Shown in pieces: positions 1 to 10,237 of a DNA stretch of 37,584 bases. Within the stretch, counting starts at the first letter, position 1, and every line of letters begins with the position of its first letter. The notes under the pieces are model-generated. The model saw nothing but the letters and a program-made list of their open reading frames with translations, did no database searches and had not been told where the DNA came from. Origin of the DNA: Verrucomicrobiaceae bacterium. Its GTDB lineage: Bacteria; Verrucomicrobiota; Verrucomicrobiia; Verrucomicrobiales; Akkermansiaceae. Where the stretch lies: the NCBI GenBank assembly GCA_005787565.1, contig SYAP01000046.1:1-37584 (forward strand), read 5' to 3'. Made by a program: the position numbers and the translations under genes.

Positions 1-88
1 AAATTATTTAATTTTCAAGATTTCAAATATTCAATTCGAGACCTTACAAGAAGTTATAAGAAAATTTCGACTATTATTTTCACACTAT

Positions 89-517
89 TCATAAGTTTAT
101 ACTCACCGACGCGATCGACGAATTCCTCACCAGCGACGCCTCATCATCACTATGCCAACCCATCCCCTCCTCCCCATCGTGATAGAGATTCAGCAGACAC
201 GAATTGTAACCCATCCCGCTCAACCCCTCCACCCTGCCCTTCAGCCTCGCCAGCGCTTCCGTCCACGGCAACGCCCGCTTCGTCGTCCCCGAATACGAAT
301 AGGAAAAATCCGAATCCCCATACCAAGCCACCTTCCGTGCCGTCACAATCCGCTTCCCGAAAATCACCACCTCATCATGCTCCCATGGCACCTCATCTAA
401 CAAATTCCGGAAAAGTCCCCGCGCATCCTCCTCATCCAACACACACCCGAAATAATTCACCGTCCCGTCACAGGGCAACAGGTTGGCCGATGGATCATTG
501 CCGAAAAGGTTCATCAT
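89..517 (-). pseudogene. AlkB-like 2OG-Fe(II) dioxygenase, C-terminally truncated
   Basis: Translation contains NYFG, YGDSDFSYSYSGTTKRALPW, YNSCLLNLYHDGEEGMGWHSDDE (HxD iron-ligand motif) and SIASVS, then stops (INL*). The second His ligand and the Arg-rich C-terminus expected for AlkB are missing, and the sequence turns AT-rich. Confidence 0.75.
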
Positions 518-719
518 CAGTTCTCCCCGACTCTCGTTTCGCCCCCTCCCACGCGCAAGCAGGACCGTTCGGAAATCTTAAGCATCAAAAATCCAGTTGC
601 ACTCCCCTGCCGGATTGTCTTGAACTCCCCTACTCCAACCAAAGACCCATCTTTGGAAAAAAACCACCCCTGCCCGTCAACCCGCGGTCAGCCTAACAGA
701 CCCAACCCATACCCAAGCG

Positions 720-3700
720 ATGAATTCCATCACTCCGCCTGCCCTTACCATTGGCAAAAACCCATCCCGCCGCTGGCTCGCCTACCTTCTCGCTCTAACC
801 GGATCCATCCTGCCGATCACCGCTCAATCCATCTCCTACAATTTCAACGATGGACTCCAAGGCTGGACCCAACTCTGGCCAACCCCTCCCGGCGTCCTCT
901 GGGAAGGTGCAGCCCTCGGCTCAGGCCACGACGGCGGCGAAACCCGCTTCGCCAGATCACCCGAATTCTACATCACCGGCTCCGGCCCCCTCACCTTCAA
1001 CCTTCGCGGCGGCCAATCCCCACTCGATACCCCCGCCGCACCCTCCGCCATCCCCGAAATCGCCATCAACGGCGGCGGCTTCGGCGGCGTCGCACTCCGC
1101 GATGTCACCACCAATTCCTACGTCCTCTGGCGCCGCAAACCCGGCAACGGCGATGCCGCCATCCCCCTCGAATTCTCCCCCTCCGAACTCACTCCCTTCA
1201 GAAACGACGGCAAAAAATACACCCTCGATTACATCGACTACAACAAAGGCGGATGGGGCTGGACCTACCTCGACGACGTCTCCATCCCCGGCATCGAAAT
1301 CGAACCCCCTGCTCCCACCGGCGTCACCCTCACCGCCGGATCCAAAACCCTCGTCATCGAGTGGTCCCCCACACCCCGCGCCTCCTCCTACGAAATCCAA
1401 CGCTCCCCCGCAGGCGCTGACACCTTCACCACCGTCGGCGAAACCGCTGGCACCCGCTTCACCGATCCCAACCTCCCGGTCAGTGTCTCATACGACTACC
1501 GCGTGATCGCCGAAAACAACACCGGCGCTAGCCCCGTCTCCTCCACCGTCACCGGCGCGGCAGCCGGCGGCCCCGAAAGCTCCAACAAGGATATCCTCAC
1601 CTTCAGCTTCGGCAGCTTCGGCGACGCCATCATTTCCGGCACCACCATCACCAAATACCTGCCCATCTCCACCAACGTCTCCGCCCTCACTCCAGCCGTT
1701 ACCACCTCCCTCTTCTCCACCAGCAACCCAAGCTCCGGCACTCCTCGGAACTTCGCGTTCCCACAAACCTACACCGTCACCGCGGAAGACGGCACCACGA
1801 AAAACTACACAGTCACCGTCAATCTAGTCAACGCACTCACCTACGACTTCAACACCGGCCTCCAGGGATGGTCCCAGATCTATCCCGTCTCCGGCGTCCT
1901 CCTCCAAAACAACGCCCTCGGCTCCGGCTACGATAACGACGATCCCTTCTCCCGCTTCGCCAGATCCCCCGGATTCTATCTGTTGGATTCCGGACCCATC
2001 ACCTTCTTCCTCGATGGCGGCCAATCCCCGCTCGCCGCACCTGCGGCACCATCCGCCATTCCCGCCAACGCCATCAACGGCGGCGGCTTTGCCGGCATGG
2101 CGCTCCGCGATGTCGAAACGGACACCTACGTCCTCTGGCGCCGCAAAAACGGCAACGGCGGCGGCTTCCAACTCCACCAGTTCTCCGTTGCGGAACTCGC
2201 CCCCTACGTCAACAACGGTCGCCAATACACCCTCGACTACCTCGACTACAACTCCGGCGGCTGGGGCTGGACTTACATGGACAACGTCTCCATCCCCGGC
2301 CTCCTCGAGGAACCCGGCACCGAAGCACTCCTCACCTCAGCCAAAATCAGCCCCGCCAGCACCTCCGAAACCTTCGGCAACTTCATCGATATCTGGGTCC
2401 CCGAAAACACCGACGTCTCCGCCCTCGCCCCACAATTCGCAATCTCCCCGGAAGCCAGCATCTCCCCACCCCACGGCACCGTCCGCGACTTCACCACACC
2501 CCAGGAATACACCGTCACCTCGGGCGATGGCCTCGTCGTCAACACCTACACCATCACCGTATACCCTAACGGCTCCCTCAGCGTGAAAACCTTCGACACC
2601 ATCGAAGGCCCGGGCTACCTCGCACCCATCTCAAACCTCCAGGCCCTAACACCCACCGCCACAGGCATCCAGCTCAACGACATCTTCTACGGCGATTTCA
2701 CCGCCAACCTCCCCGGCCTCACCGGCAACGAAACCTTCTCCGTCCTCTGGGAAGGCTGGTTCAATGTCTCCCTCAACGGCCCGGGCTTCTACACCTTCGG
2801 CTCCCAAAGCGATGACGGTTCCATGATCTACCTCGACATCAACGACGATGGCGACTTCAGCGATCCCGGCGAACTCGTCGTCAACAACAACGGCTATCAC
2901 GGCTACGACATCGCCACCGGCTCCGTCTACCTCGGCATGGACTCCGTCAAAATCGCCATCGGCTTCTTCGAACAAGGCGGCGGCGAAGGCATCGACGCCC
3001 GCTTCCTCTCCGGCGCAAACCAACCCTTCGCCTCACTCGCCCGCATCGGCGGAAAATCAGGACACTTCTCCATCACCCGCCCCGCTGCCGATTCCTCCTC
3101 CACCGCCCTTTGGAACCTCCAGGCCGCTGGCGTCACCGCCACCCAAAACGGAAACCAAATCTACCTCAACATCCCTCCGGAAATCGACATCACCACCGTC
3201 GCCCCCACCTTCCTCCTCGCCCCCGGCGCCGTATCCGATCCCGCCTCCGGAACCCCGCTCGACTTCACCAACCCCCAAACCTATTCGGTGACTTCCGACG
3301 ACGATTCCACCACCACGGAATACGTGGTCACCATCCGCAACACCGGCGCACTCAACGTCAGAACCTACGACACCATCTCCGGCACAAGCCTCCTCGCACC
3401 CATCTCCAACCTCGCAGCCCAAACGCCGAGCGCCTCCTTCATCGCTCCAAACGACATCTCCTTCACAACCTTCAACCCCGCCACCCCCGGCCTCACCAAT
3501 GGCGACACCTTCGCCATCCTCTGGGACGGCTGGTTCGACGTCGCCGAAGAAGGCCCCGGCTACTACACCTTCGGAACCAGCAGCGACGATGGCAGCGTCA
3601 TCTACCTCGACCTCAACAACGACGGCGACTTCGACGACGCCAGCGAACTCATCGTCAACAACAACGCCGTCCAAGCCACCACCACCCGCACCGCAACCGT

Positions 3701-5147
3701 CTGGCTACCCATGGACAAAATCCGCATCGCCATCGGCTACTTCGAAGAAGGCGGCGGCGAAGTCATGATCGCCCGCTACGCCAAAGGCCAGGACATCCCA
3801 TTCACCCAGATGAACCTCATCGGCGGCTCCATCGGAACCTTCTTCGCCACCGAGCCCGCCTCCGAGCCATCCTCCGCCGCCCTGTGGTATCTCAGCTACT
3901 TCGGTCCACCCGCCGTCGTCAATGGCACCAACCTGCAACTCTCCGTCCCCGTCGGCACGGATATCACCAACCTCGATCCCACCTTCGAAATCTCGCCCGG
4001 CGCCACCTGCGTCCCGCCCTCAGGAACCACCCGCGACTTCTCAACCCCGCAAACCTACACGGTCACCTCGGACGACGAATCCACCACCACCGTCTACACC
4101 GTGTCCGTCTATCAGCGCGCCGACTTCACCTTCAACTCCGGCACCCTCGATGGCTGGTCCAACCGCGTCTGGGACCTCGCCGCAAACGGCGGCAGCGGCG
4201 GATGGATCAACCTCTCGCCCAACGCAACAACCCTCCCCTCCGGCATCAACGGCGGAGAAATCCAACCCCCATCCATCGACAACGGCATCTTCGCCCCGCT
4301 CAATGGCCAGGTCCGCCCTAACGGAAGCACCGACAACCACCTCAACACCCACTGGCTCCGCTCACCCGCATTCGTCCTCGATGCCGTCGCCAATCTAACC
4401 GTCGACCTCGGTATGGGCATCGCCAACACCACAAACCCGCTCGACGAATCGCAAATCCCCCACGAAGCCGTCACCGGCGGCGGCTGGAAAGGCATCGCCC
4501 TCCGCCGCGTCAGCGATGGCGCATTCCTCATCGCCAAACCCCGCACCGGAGCCAACAACGACGTCTTCCGCACCATCACCTTCACCCAAGAGGAACTCGC
4601 ACCCTTCGACGGAATCGAATGCACCCTCGACCTCATCAACTCCGATCGCGGAAGCTGGGGCTGGATCGCCATGGACAACGTCTCCATCCCTGTCGAATCC
4701 TTATCCACCAGCTCACCCTACGAAACCTGGATCGCCAACTACCCATCCCTCGTCGGTCAAGACGCAGAACCTGGCTCAGACCCCGACAACGACGGCCTCA
4801 CCAACCTCGAAGAACTCGCCTTCAATACCGATCCCACCAGCGGTATCACCAACACCCTCGCCTTCGACCTCGGCACCATCACCAACTCCGGCAGCCCCTT
4901 CATCGAAACCAACGGCGGATTCTCCTTCATCTTCGCTCGCCGCATCGATCGCATCGATCAAGGCCTCACTTACACCGTCCAATTCAGCCACGACCTAGAC
5001 ACCTGGGTCGATGATGCTACCGAACCCACCGTCCTCGCCAGCGACGCCGATATCGAAGCCGTCGAGGTCCCATTCCCCGCCACCATCACCACCCCCGGCG
5101 GCCCCCAAGTCCCTCAATTCGCACGGGTACAAATCATCAGAAACTAA
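720..5147 (+). CDS. Large secreted modular protein with repeated beta-sandwich and PA14-like modules, an Fn3-like domain and cadherin-like YTVTV segments
   Basis: N-terminal signal peptide (RRWLAYLLALTGSILPITAQ). Repeated blocks YNFNDGLQGW...DDVSIPG and LWEGWF..GxYTFGSxSDDGSxIYLDxNxDGDF. DPDNDGLTNLEELAFNTDP Ca-binding-like segment near the C-terminus. Confidence 0.85.
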   Translation: MNSITPPALTIGKNPSRRWLAYLLALTGSILPITAQSISYNFNDGLQGWTQLWPTPPGVLWEGAALGSGHDGGETRFARSPEFYITGSGPLTFNLRGGQSPLDTPAAPSAIPEIAINGGGFGGVALRDVTTNSYVLWRRKPGNGDAAIPLEFSPSELTPFRNDGKKYTLDYIDYNKGGWGWTYLDDVSIPGIEIEPPAPTGVTLTAGSKTLVIEWSPTPRASSYEIQRSPAGADTFTTVGETAGTRFTDPNLPVSVSYDYRVIAENNTGASPVSSTVTGAAAGGPESSNKDILTFSFGSFGDAIISGTTITKYLPISTNVSALTPAVTTSLFSTSNPSSGTPRNFAFPQTYTVTAEDGTTKNYTVTVNLVNALTYDFNTGLQGWSQIYPVSGVLLQNNALGSGYDNDDPFSRFARSPGFYLLDSGPITFFLDGGQSPLAAPAAPSAIPANAINGGGFAGMALRDVETDTYVLWRRKNGNGGGFQLHQFSVAELAPYVNNGRQYTLDYLDYNSGGWGWTYMDNVSIPGLLEEPGTEALLTSAKISPASTSETFGNFIDIWVPENTDVSALAPQFAISPEASISPPHGTVRDFTTPQEYTVTSGDGLVVNTYTITVYPNGSLSVKTFDTIEGPGYLAPISNLQALTPTATGIQLNDIFYGDFTANLPGLTGNETFSVLWEGWFNVSLNGPGFYTFGSQSDDGSMIYLDINDDGDFSDPGELVVNNNGYHGYDIATGSVYLGMDSVKIAIGFFEQGGGEGIDARFLSGANQPFASLARIGGKSGHFSITRPAADSSSTALWNLQAAGVTATQNGNQIYLNIPPEIDITTVAPTFLLAPGAVSDPASGTPLDFTNPQTYSVTSDDDSTTTEYVVTIRNTGALNVRTYDTISGTSLLAPISNLAAQTPSASFIAPNDISFTTFNPATPGLTNGDTFAILWDGWFDVAEEGPGYYTFGTSSDDGSVIYLDLNNDGDFDDASELIVNNNAVQATTTRTATVWLPMDKIRIAIGYFEEGGGEVMIARYAKGQDIPFTQMNLIGGSIGTFFATEPASEPSSAALWYLSYFGPPAVVNGTNLQLSVPVGTDITNLDPTFEISPGATCVPPSGTTRDFSTPQTYTVTSDDESTTTVYTVSVYQRADFTFNSGTLDGWSNRVWDLAANGGSGGWINLSPNATTLPSGINGGEIQPPSIDNGIFAPLNGQVRPNGSTDNHLNTHWLRSPAFVLDAVANLTVDLGMGIANTTNPLDESQIPHEAVTGGGWKGIALRRVSDGAFLIAKPRTGANNDVFRTITFTQEELAPFDGIECTLDLINSDRGSWGWIAMDNVSIPVESLSTSSPYETWIANYPSLVGQDAEPGSDPDNDGLTNLEELAFNTDPTSGITNTLAFDLGTITNSGSPFIETNGGFSFIFARRIDRIDQGLTYTVQFSHDLDTWVDDATEPTVLASDADIEAVEVPFPATITTPGGPQVPQFARVQIIRN

Positions 5148-5193
5148 CGAAAATCCATCAACTGCCTCCAGCGTAAAGCAGCACAAAAACCCA

Positions 5194-5236
5194 GCCCGGG
5201 AAAAGCGGTAACCCTCCGCCAATCCCGGGCCTTTTG
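5194..5236 (+). terminator. Rho-independent terminator-like hairpin
   Basis: GCCCGGG (5194-5200) pairs with CCCGGGC (5224-5230), inner GCGG/CCGC, followed by cttttgtt, just after the 720-5147 CDS. Confidence 0.7.
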
Positions 5237-5307
5237 TTCACATCAATCACTCCCTCCCTTCGATCTTTTCAATTGCACTCAACAATCGCTGCCAGATACT
5301 TTTCCTT

Positions 5308-8300
5308 GTGACGAAAAAACCCATCGTTGCAGCTCGCTGCCACGCTCTTCTAACACTTTGCTGCATCCTGCTCGCATGGACCGTCCCATCCGCCCGCATC
5401 CCTGCGCAAATCGTCATCAACGAGATCCAAAGCTCCAACGACCAAACCATCACCGACGAGGATGGCGACGCCTCCGACTGGATCGAACTCCACAACCCCT
5501 CCACCAATCCCGTAAACCTCGACGGCTGGGGCCTCTCCGACGATCCGGCCCTCCCCATCAAATGGGCCATCCCGGCACACACCATCCCGCCCGGTGGATA
5601 CCTCCTCATCTGGGCCTCCGGCAAAAACCGCATCGGCCCCTACACCCCAAACCCACCCACCCTAACTGATCCCGACACCATCCCCGGCCTCGTCCTCTGG
5701 CTCGATGCCATCGACCTCAACCTCGCCCCGAACGCCGCCGTCTCCACCTGGTCCGACCTCAGCGGAAACAACAACCACGCCGTCGCCCCATCCAACGCAG
5801 CCTCTCCCTTCTTCCGCGCCAACCGCATCAACGGCCACCCCGCCATCCAGTTCACCAAAACCTCCAACCACCTCCTCGCCCTACCCCACCTCAACTTCAA
5901 CGGTCTCGACAACCTCGGAAACTTCACCGCCATCACCCTCGCCCGCCTCACCAGCGGCAACCAGACCGGCATCATGGGAGCTTGGGGAGCCAATCCAAAC
6001 ACCGCCAACACCCACTTCGAAGTCTCTAACCTCAACCAGCTCCGCCTCCGCGTCGGCACCATGAACGACGTCAGAGTCAACTCCGCCGTCACCCCCGCCG
6101 AATGGGCCCTCTTCGGCGCATCCATGACCACCGCCGGCCCCACCCCCACCGGCCGCCTCTACAAAAACAACACCCTCATCGGTTCCAAAGCACAGGCCCC
6201 AGGCCCAACCACACTATCCAACTACAGCACCTTCGCCATCGGCGCTTCCGACTCCACCCGCTCCTTCAACGGCGATATCGCCGCATTCCTCCTCTTCGAC
6301 CGCGAACTCTCCACCAACGAACGCGAATCCGTCGGCACCTATCTTTCTAACCGATACGGCATCTCCACCCCATCCACCGCCGGATACCACACCAACTTCA
6401 GCATCGCAGAAGCCGGGGAAACCCTCACCCTCACCCGCCCCGATGGCTCCACTGCGGATTCCACCCCACCCATCTTCATCCCCATCGGCTCCAGCCTCGG
6501 CCGCTCTCCGGATGCCGTCGGCCCCCTCGCCCACTTCGCCACACCCACCCCCGCCACTTCTAACACCACCACCTCATACAACCCTCCCTCTACTTCCCCA
6601 GCCTTCTCCGAACCACGCGGCTTCAAGGAAAACCCATTCGCCCTGACACTCTCCCACCCCGATCCCGCTGCGCAAATCCGCTACACCCTCGACGGCTCCA
6701 CCCCCACCGCCACCTCCGGCACCGTCTTCAACACCCCCATCTCCATCAGCCAAACCACCGTCGTCCGCGCCATCGCCGTCGTCCCCGGCTCCCTCCCCTA
6801 CCACCCGGCAGAAACCCACTCCTACCTCTTCGCGGACGACATCATCCAACTCACCGCCCGCCCCCCTTCCTACCCATCCACCTGGAACGGCTTCGCCCAA
6901 ACCAGCTACGCCATCAGCCCCTTCACCGCCTCCCAACCCGGCTATGCGCAAACCATGAAAGCCGCACTCGCCAGCCTGCCCACCCTCTCACTCACCATGA
7001 GCCCGCAGGACTTCTTCGGCACCGATGGCGTCTACTCCAATCCCACCATCGACGACTTCGAAAAACCCGTCTCCGCCGAATGGATCGGCCTCCCCGGAAC
7101 CCCGGACTTCCAAATCAACGCCGGCCTCCGCGTCCAAGGCGGCGCAAGCCGCAACTTCACCAACACCCCCAAAAAATCCCTCCGCCTCCTCTTTAAGGAC
7201 TCCTACGGCGCCGGCCGCCTCCGCCAACCCGTCCTCGCCCAAGGCGGAACCACCATGGACGACTTCAACTCCATCGTCCTCCGCGCCGACTACAACAACT
7301 CATGGCTCCACTGGGACGGCCCACAACGCCTCCGCGGCAGCCTCATCCGCGACCAATGGATGCGAAACACCCAGATCGCCATGAGCGGCATCGGCTCCCA
7401 CGGATCACACGTCCACCTCTACCTCAACGGCATCTACTGGGGCGTCTACAACCCCTCCGAACGCGCCGACGCAGCCTTCGCTTCCACCTACCTCGGCGGC
7501 GAAGACATCGAATACGACGCCATGACCCACGACGGCATCCGCGATGGAGACAACATCGCATGGAACGCCATGCGCGCGCTCGCCGCCTCAGGACTCTCCA
7601 CACCCGCCGCCTACGATGCCATCCGCCAATACCTCGATATCGACCACTTCATCGACTACATGATCGTCAACATCTACGGCGGAAACCAAGACTGGCCACA
7701 CAACAACTGGAACGCCACCCGCCTCCGCCAACCCGGCGCGGGATACCTCTTCCACTGCTGGGATGGCGAGCGCACCCTCGAATCCACCGCCATCAACCGC
7801 GTCGAACTCACCGGATCTAACAACCCAGCCGAATTCTACGCCGCACTCCGCCAGAACGCCGAGTTCCGCCTCACATTCGCGGACCGCCTCCACCGCCACT
7901 TCCACAACAACGGCGCCCTCACCCCCGCCGCCAACATCGCCCGCTGGAACGCCCTCGCCGATTCCGTCCAGCCCGCCATCTTCGCCGAACAAGCCCGCTG
8001 GGGCTCCTACCGCAACGAAATCTACGACCGCAACGGCCCCTCCCCACGCTACGCCCTCGATCCCCACTGGACCGCCGAACGGGAGAATCTGATGGAAAAC
8101 CATTTCCCTGTCCGCTCAGCCACCGTCCTCAGCCAGTTCCAGGCCGCCAACCTCTATCCAACCGTCGAGGCTCCCACCTTCAGCCAACACGGCGGAAACC
8201 TCCCGCTCAACCCCACCCTCACCATCTCGGCCCCCGCCGGCACCATCCACTACACCACCGATGGCACCGACCCGCGCACCCCCATCACCAGCACACCCTC

Positions 8301-10218
8301 CCCGCAGTCCCTCACCTACACCACCCCGCTCTCCCCATCCGCCAACTTCACCCTCAAGGCCCGCGTCCTCGACAACGGCACCTGGAGCGCCCTAACAGAA
8401 GCCGCGTTCCGCGTCGAACAGGAGGAACCCGTCTTCCTCCCCGACACCACCGCCGATTGGACCAACGACGCCAACTGGACCGGCATCGCATTCCCTAACA
8501 GCACCGCCCGCCGCGCCCGCATCAACGCCCCTTCCGCCGATCGCAACATCAACCTTCGCCAACCCGTCACCATCGGCGAAATCACCCTCGCCCAAGCCAA
8601 CTCCACCTTCCGCGACCGCATCCGCGACCGCGATACCGGCAACTCCCTGACCTTCGACGGCGGCTCCGAAAACGCCCTCATCCGCGTCGATGGCGATGGC
8701 ACCGGCTTCGTCGAATTTGAAGTCCTCGCCGGCACCACCCTCGCCACCGATCTCACCATCGAAGTCAACCACACCCTCGGCAACCCCATCGAAAGCGCAC
8801 TCCGCCTCCGCTCCCTCTGGACCGGACCCGGCGGCATCACCAAAACCGGCATCGGCACCGCCTCTCTAACAGGAGCAGGAAAAAACTTCACCGGCCCCCT
8901 CGAAATCACCGAAGGCGCCCTCTTCCTAACAGAACCCGCCGTCCCCACTCAGGCATCCTCCGTCGCCGTCCGCCCCGGCGGCCAACTCCGCCTCCTCTCC
9001 TCCGGCGACCCGCGCCTCTACACCTTCGCCACCCCCATCATCCTCGAAGGCCACGGCCGCGACCCCTCCCTCCCCGATGGCCTCGGCCTCGGAAAATCCG
9101 GCGCACTCCGCTACGATCCCGGCGCAGGCTCTAACCGCGCCATCCTCAACCCCTCCGTCAACATCGCCTCCGCCGCCACGATCCACACCGAAGGTTCCGA
9201 CAACCACCTCGAAATTCCAACCTCCCTAACAGGCACCGCCCATCTAACAAAAACCGGCGGCGGCACACTCACCCTCGGCCCCGACCAATCCGCCTTCACC
9301 GGCCCCCTCACCATCCAGAACGGCACCCTCCACCTCTCCGGCCCCCTCGCCTCACCCATCACCCTCGCCGCCACCGCCACCCTAACCGGCCACGGCTCCT
9401 CCACATCCCTCAACGGCAACGGCTCCGTTAGACTCCTCGCCACCACCTTCCGCGCCAACACCGCGGAATCCACCACCATCGAAGCCCTCTTCCAACTCCC
9501 CGAAAACCCCGACCTCACCCAACCCTCCCAATCCGGCAACGGCACCCTCATCCTCTCCAGCCCCCCCACCGAACCCGCCACCGTCCGCATCCACCTCGCC
9601 AACCCCACCGCCACCCAGCGCGGCGCACTCTTCATCACCCCACCCAACGCCATCCACCTCCCCGACTGGCTCCGCCAATCCCAATGGGAAATCCTCATCC
9701 CCGACCCCGCCGGCACCCACCTCTTCGATGGCCAAACCTGGTCCCCACACCCCGAAGCACAACTCGTCACCGTCCCGCACACCGCCACCCTCAACGGCCA
9801 ACCCGTCACCGGCCGCATCATCGAAGTCCGCATCGGCCACCCACCCTCCACCTTCACCCGCTGGCGCGAAACCGTCTTCACCAACCCCGCAGACCTCCTC
9901 GACCCCGAACTCTCCGGCCCCACCCCGCAAAACCTCCTCCGCTACGCCCTCGGCGCACAACTCGACCTAACAGGCGCTCTTCCCTCCCTCACCCTGACGG
10001 AAAACGCCGCCTTCCGCTTCCCCTTCGACCCCGGCCGCGACGACATCACCGTCCGCCTCCAAGCCACCGACAACCTCAACGACTGGTCAAACGCCGACAT
10101 CCTCTTCGACTCCTCCACCCAACTCCTCACCCCGGACCCGCAAGGCTACCTCACCATCACCACCCCCATCACACCCACCCCCCGCTTCTTCCGCCTCCAC
10201 ATCACACTCAACCCCTAG
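5308..10218 (+). CDS. CotH kinase family protein with lamin-tail domain, LamG-like domain, chitobiase-like domain and autotransporter-associated beta-strand repeats
   Basis: GTG start with signal peptide. IVINEIQSSNDQTITDEDGDASDWIELHNPS (LTD), LVLWLDAIDL..WSDLSGNNNHA (LamG-like), IRYTLDGSTPTA (chitobiase-like), LRVQGGASRNFTNTPKKSLRLLFKDSYG (CotH), LTKTGGGTLTLGPDQSAFTGPLTIQNGTLHLSG (autotransporter strand repeat). Ends in TAG. Confidence 0.88.
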   Translation: MTKKPIVAARCHALLTLCCILLAWTVPSARIPAQIVINEIQSSNDQTITDEDGDASDWIELHNPSTNPVNLDGWGLSDDPALPIKWAIPAHTIPPGGYLLIWASGKNRIGPYTPNPPTLTDPDTIPGLVLWLDAIDLNLAPNAAVSTWSDLSGNNNHAVAPSNAASPFFRANRINGHPAIQFTKTSNHLLALPHLNFNGLDNLGNFTAITLARLTSGNQTGIMGAWGANPNTANTHFEVSNLNQLRLRVGTMNDVRVNSAVTPAEWALFGASMTTAGPTPTGRLYKNNTLIGSKAQAPGPTTLSNYSTFAIGASDSTRSFNGDIAAFLLFDRELSTNERESVGTYLSNRYGISTPSTAGYHTNFSIAEAGETLTLTRPDGSTADSTPPIFIPIGSSLGRSPDAVGPLAHFATPTPATSNTTTSYNPPSTSPAFSEPRGFKENPFALTLSHPDPAAQIRYTLDGSTPTATSGTVFNTPISISQTTVVRAIAVVPGSLPYHPAETHSYLFADDIIQLTARPPSYPSTWNGFAQTSYAISPFTASQPGYAQTMKAALASLPTLSLTMSPQDFFGTDGVYSNPTIDDFEKPVSAEWIGLPGTPDFQINAGLRVQGGASRNFTNTPKKSLRLLFKDSYGAGRLRQPVLAQGGTTMDDFNSIVLRADYNNSWLHWDGPQRLRGSLIRDQWMRNTQIAMSGIGSHGSHVHLYLNGIYWGVYNPSERADAAFASTYLGGEDIEYDAMTHDGIRDGDNIAWNAMRALAASGLSTPAAYDAIRQYLDIDHFIDYMIVNIYGGNQDWPHNNWNATRLRQPGAGYLFHCWDGERTLESTAINRVELTGSNNPAEFYAALRQNAEFRLTFADRLHRHFHNNGALTPAANIARWNALADSVQPAIFAEQARWGSYRNEIYDRNGPSPRYALDPHWTAERENLMENHFPVRSATVLSQFQAANLYPTVEAPTFSQHGGNLPLNPTLTISAPAGTIHYTTDGTDPRTPITSTPSPQSLTYTTPLSPSANFTLKARVLDNGTWSALTEAAFRVEQEEPVFLPDTTADWTNDANWTGIAFPNSTARRARINAPSADRNINLRQPVTIGEITLAQANSTFRDRIRDRDTGNSLTFDGGSENALIRVDGDGTGFVEFEVLAGTTLATDLTIEVNHTLGNPIESALRLRSLWTGPGGITKTGIGTASLTGAGKNFTGPLEITEGALFLTEPAVPTQASSVAVRPGGQLRLLSSGDPRLYTFATPIILEGHGRDPSLPDGLGLGKSGALRYDPGAGSNRAILNPSVNIASAATIHTEGSDNHLEIPTSLTGTAHLTKTGGGTLTLGPDQSAFTGPLTIQNGTLHLSGPLASPITLAATATLTGHGSSTSLNGNGSVRLLATTFRANTAESTTIEALFQLPENPDLTQPSQSGNGTLILSSPPTEPATVRIHLANPTATQRGALFITPPNAIHLPDWLRQSQWEILIPDPAGTHLFDGQTWSPHPEAQLVTVPHTATLNGQPVTGRIIEVRIGHPPSTFTRWRETVFTNPADLLDPELSGPTPQNLLRYALGAQLDLTGALPSLTLTENAAFRFPFDPGRDDITVRLQATDNLNDWSNADILFDSSTQLLTPDPQGYLTITTPITPTPRFFRLHITLNP

Positions 10219-10237
10219 TCCCTAACAGCCCCCGCCA

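Noticed and set aside
620-4321. Long overlapping ORFs in alternative frames and antisense (e.g. 620-1420, 3110-4321, 3057-3674 minus)
   Set aside because: Arg/His/Pro- or Gly/Glu/Val-rich translations typical of shadow frames of a C-rich NNC-biased gene; no domain logic or RBS.
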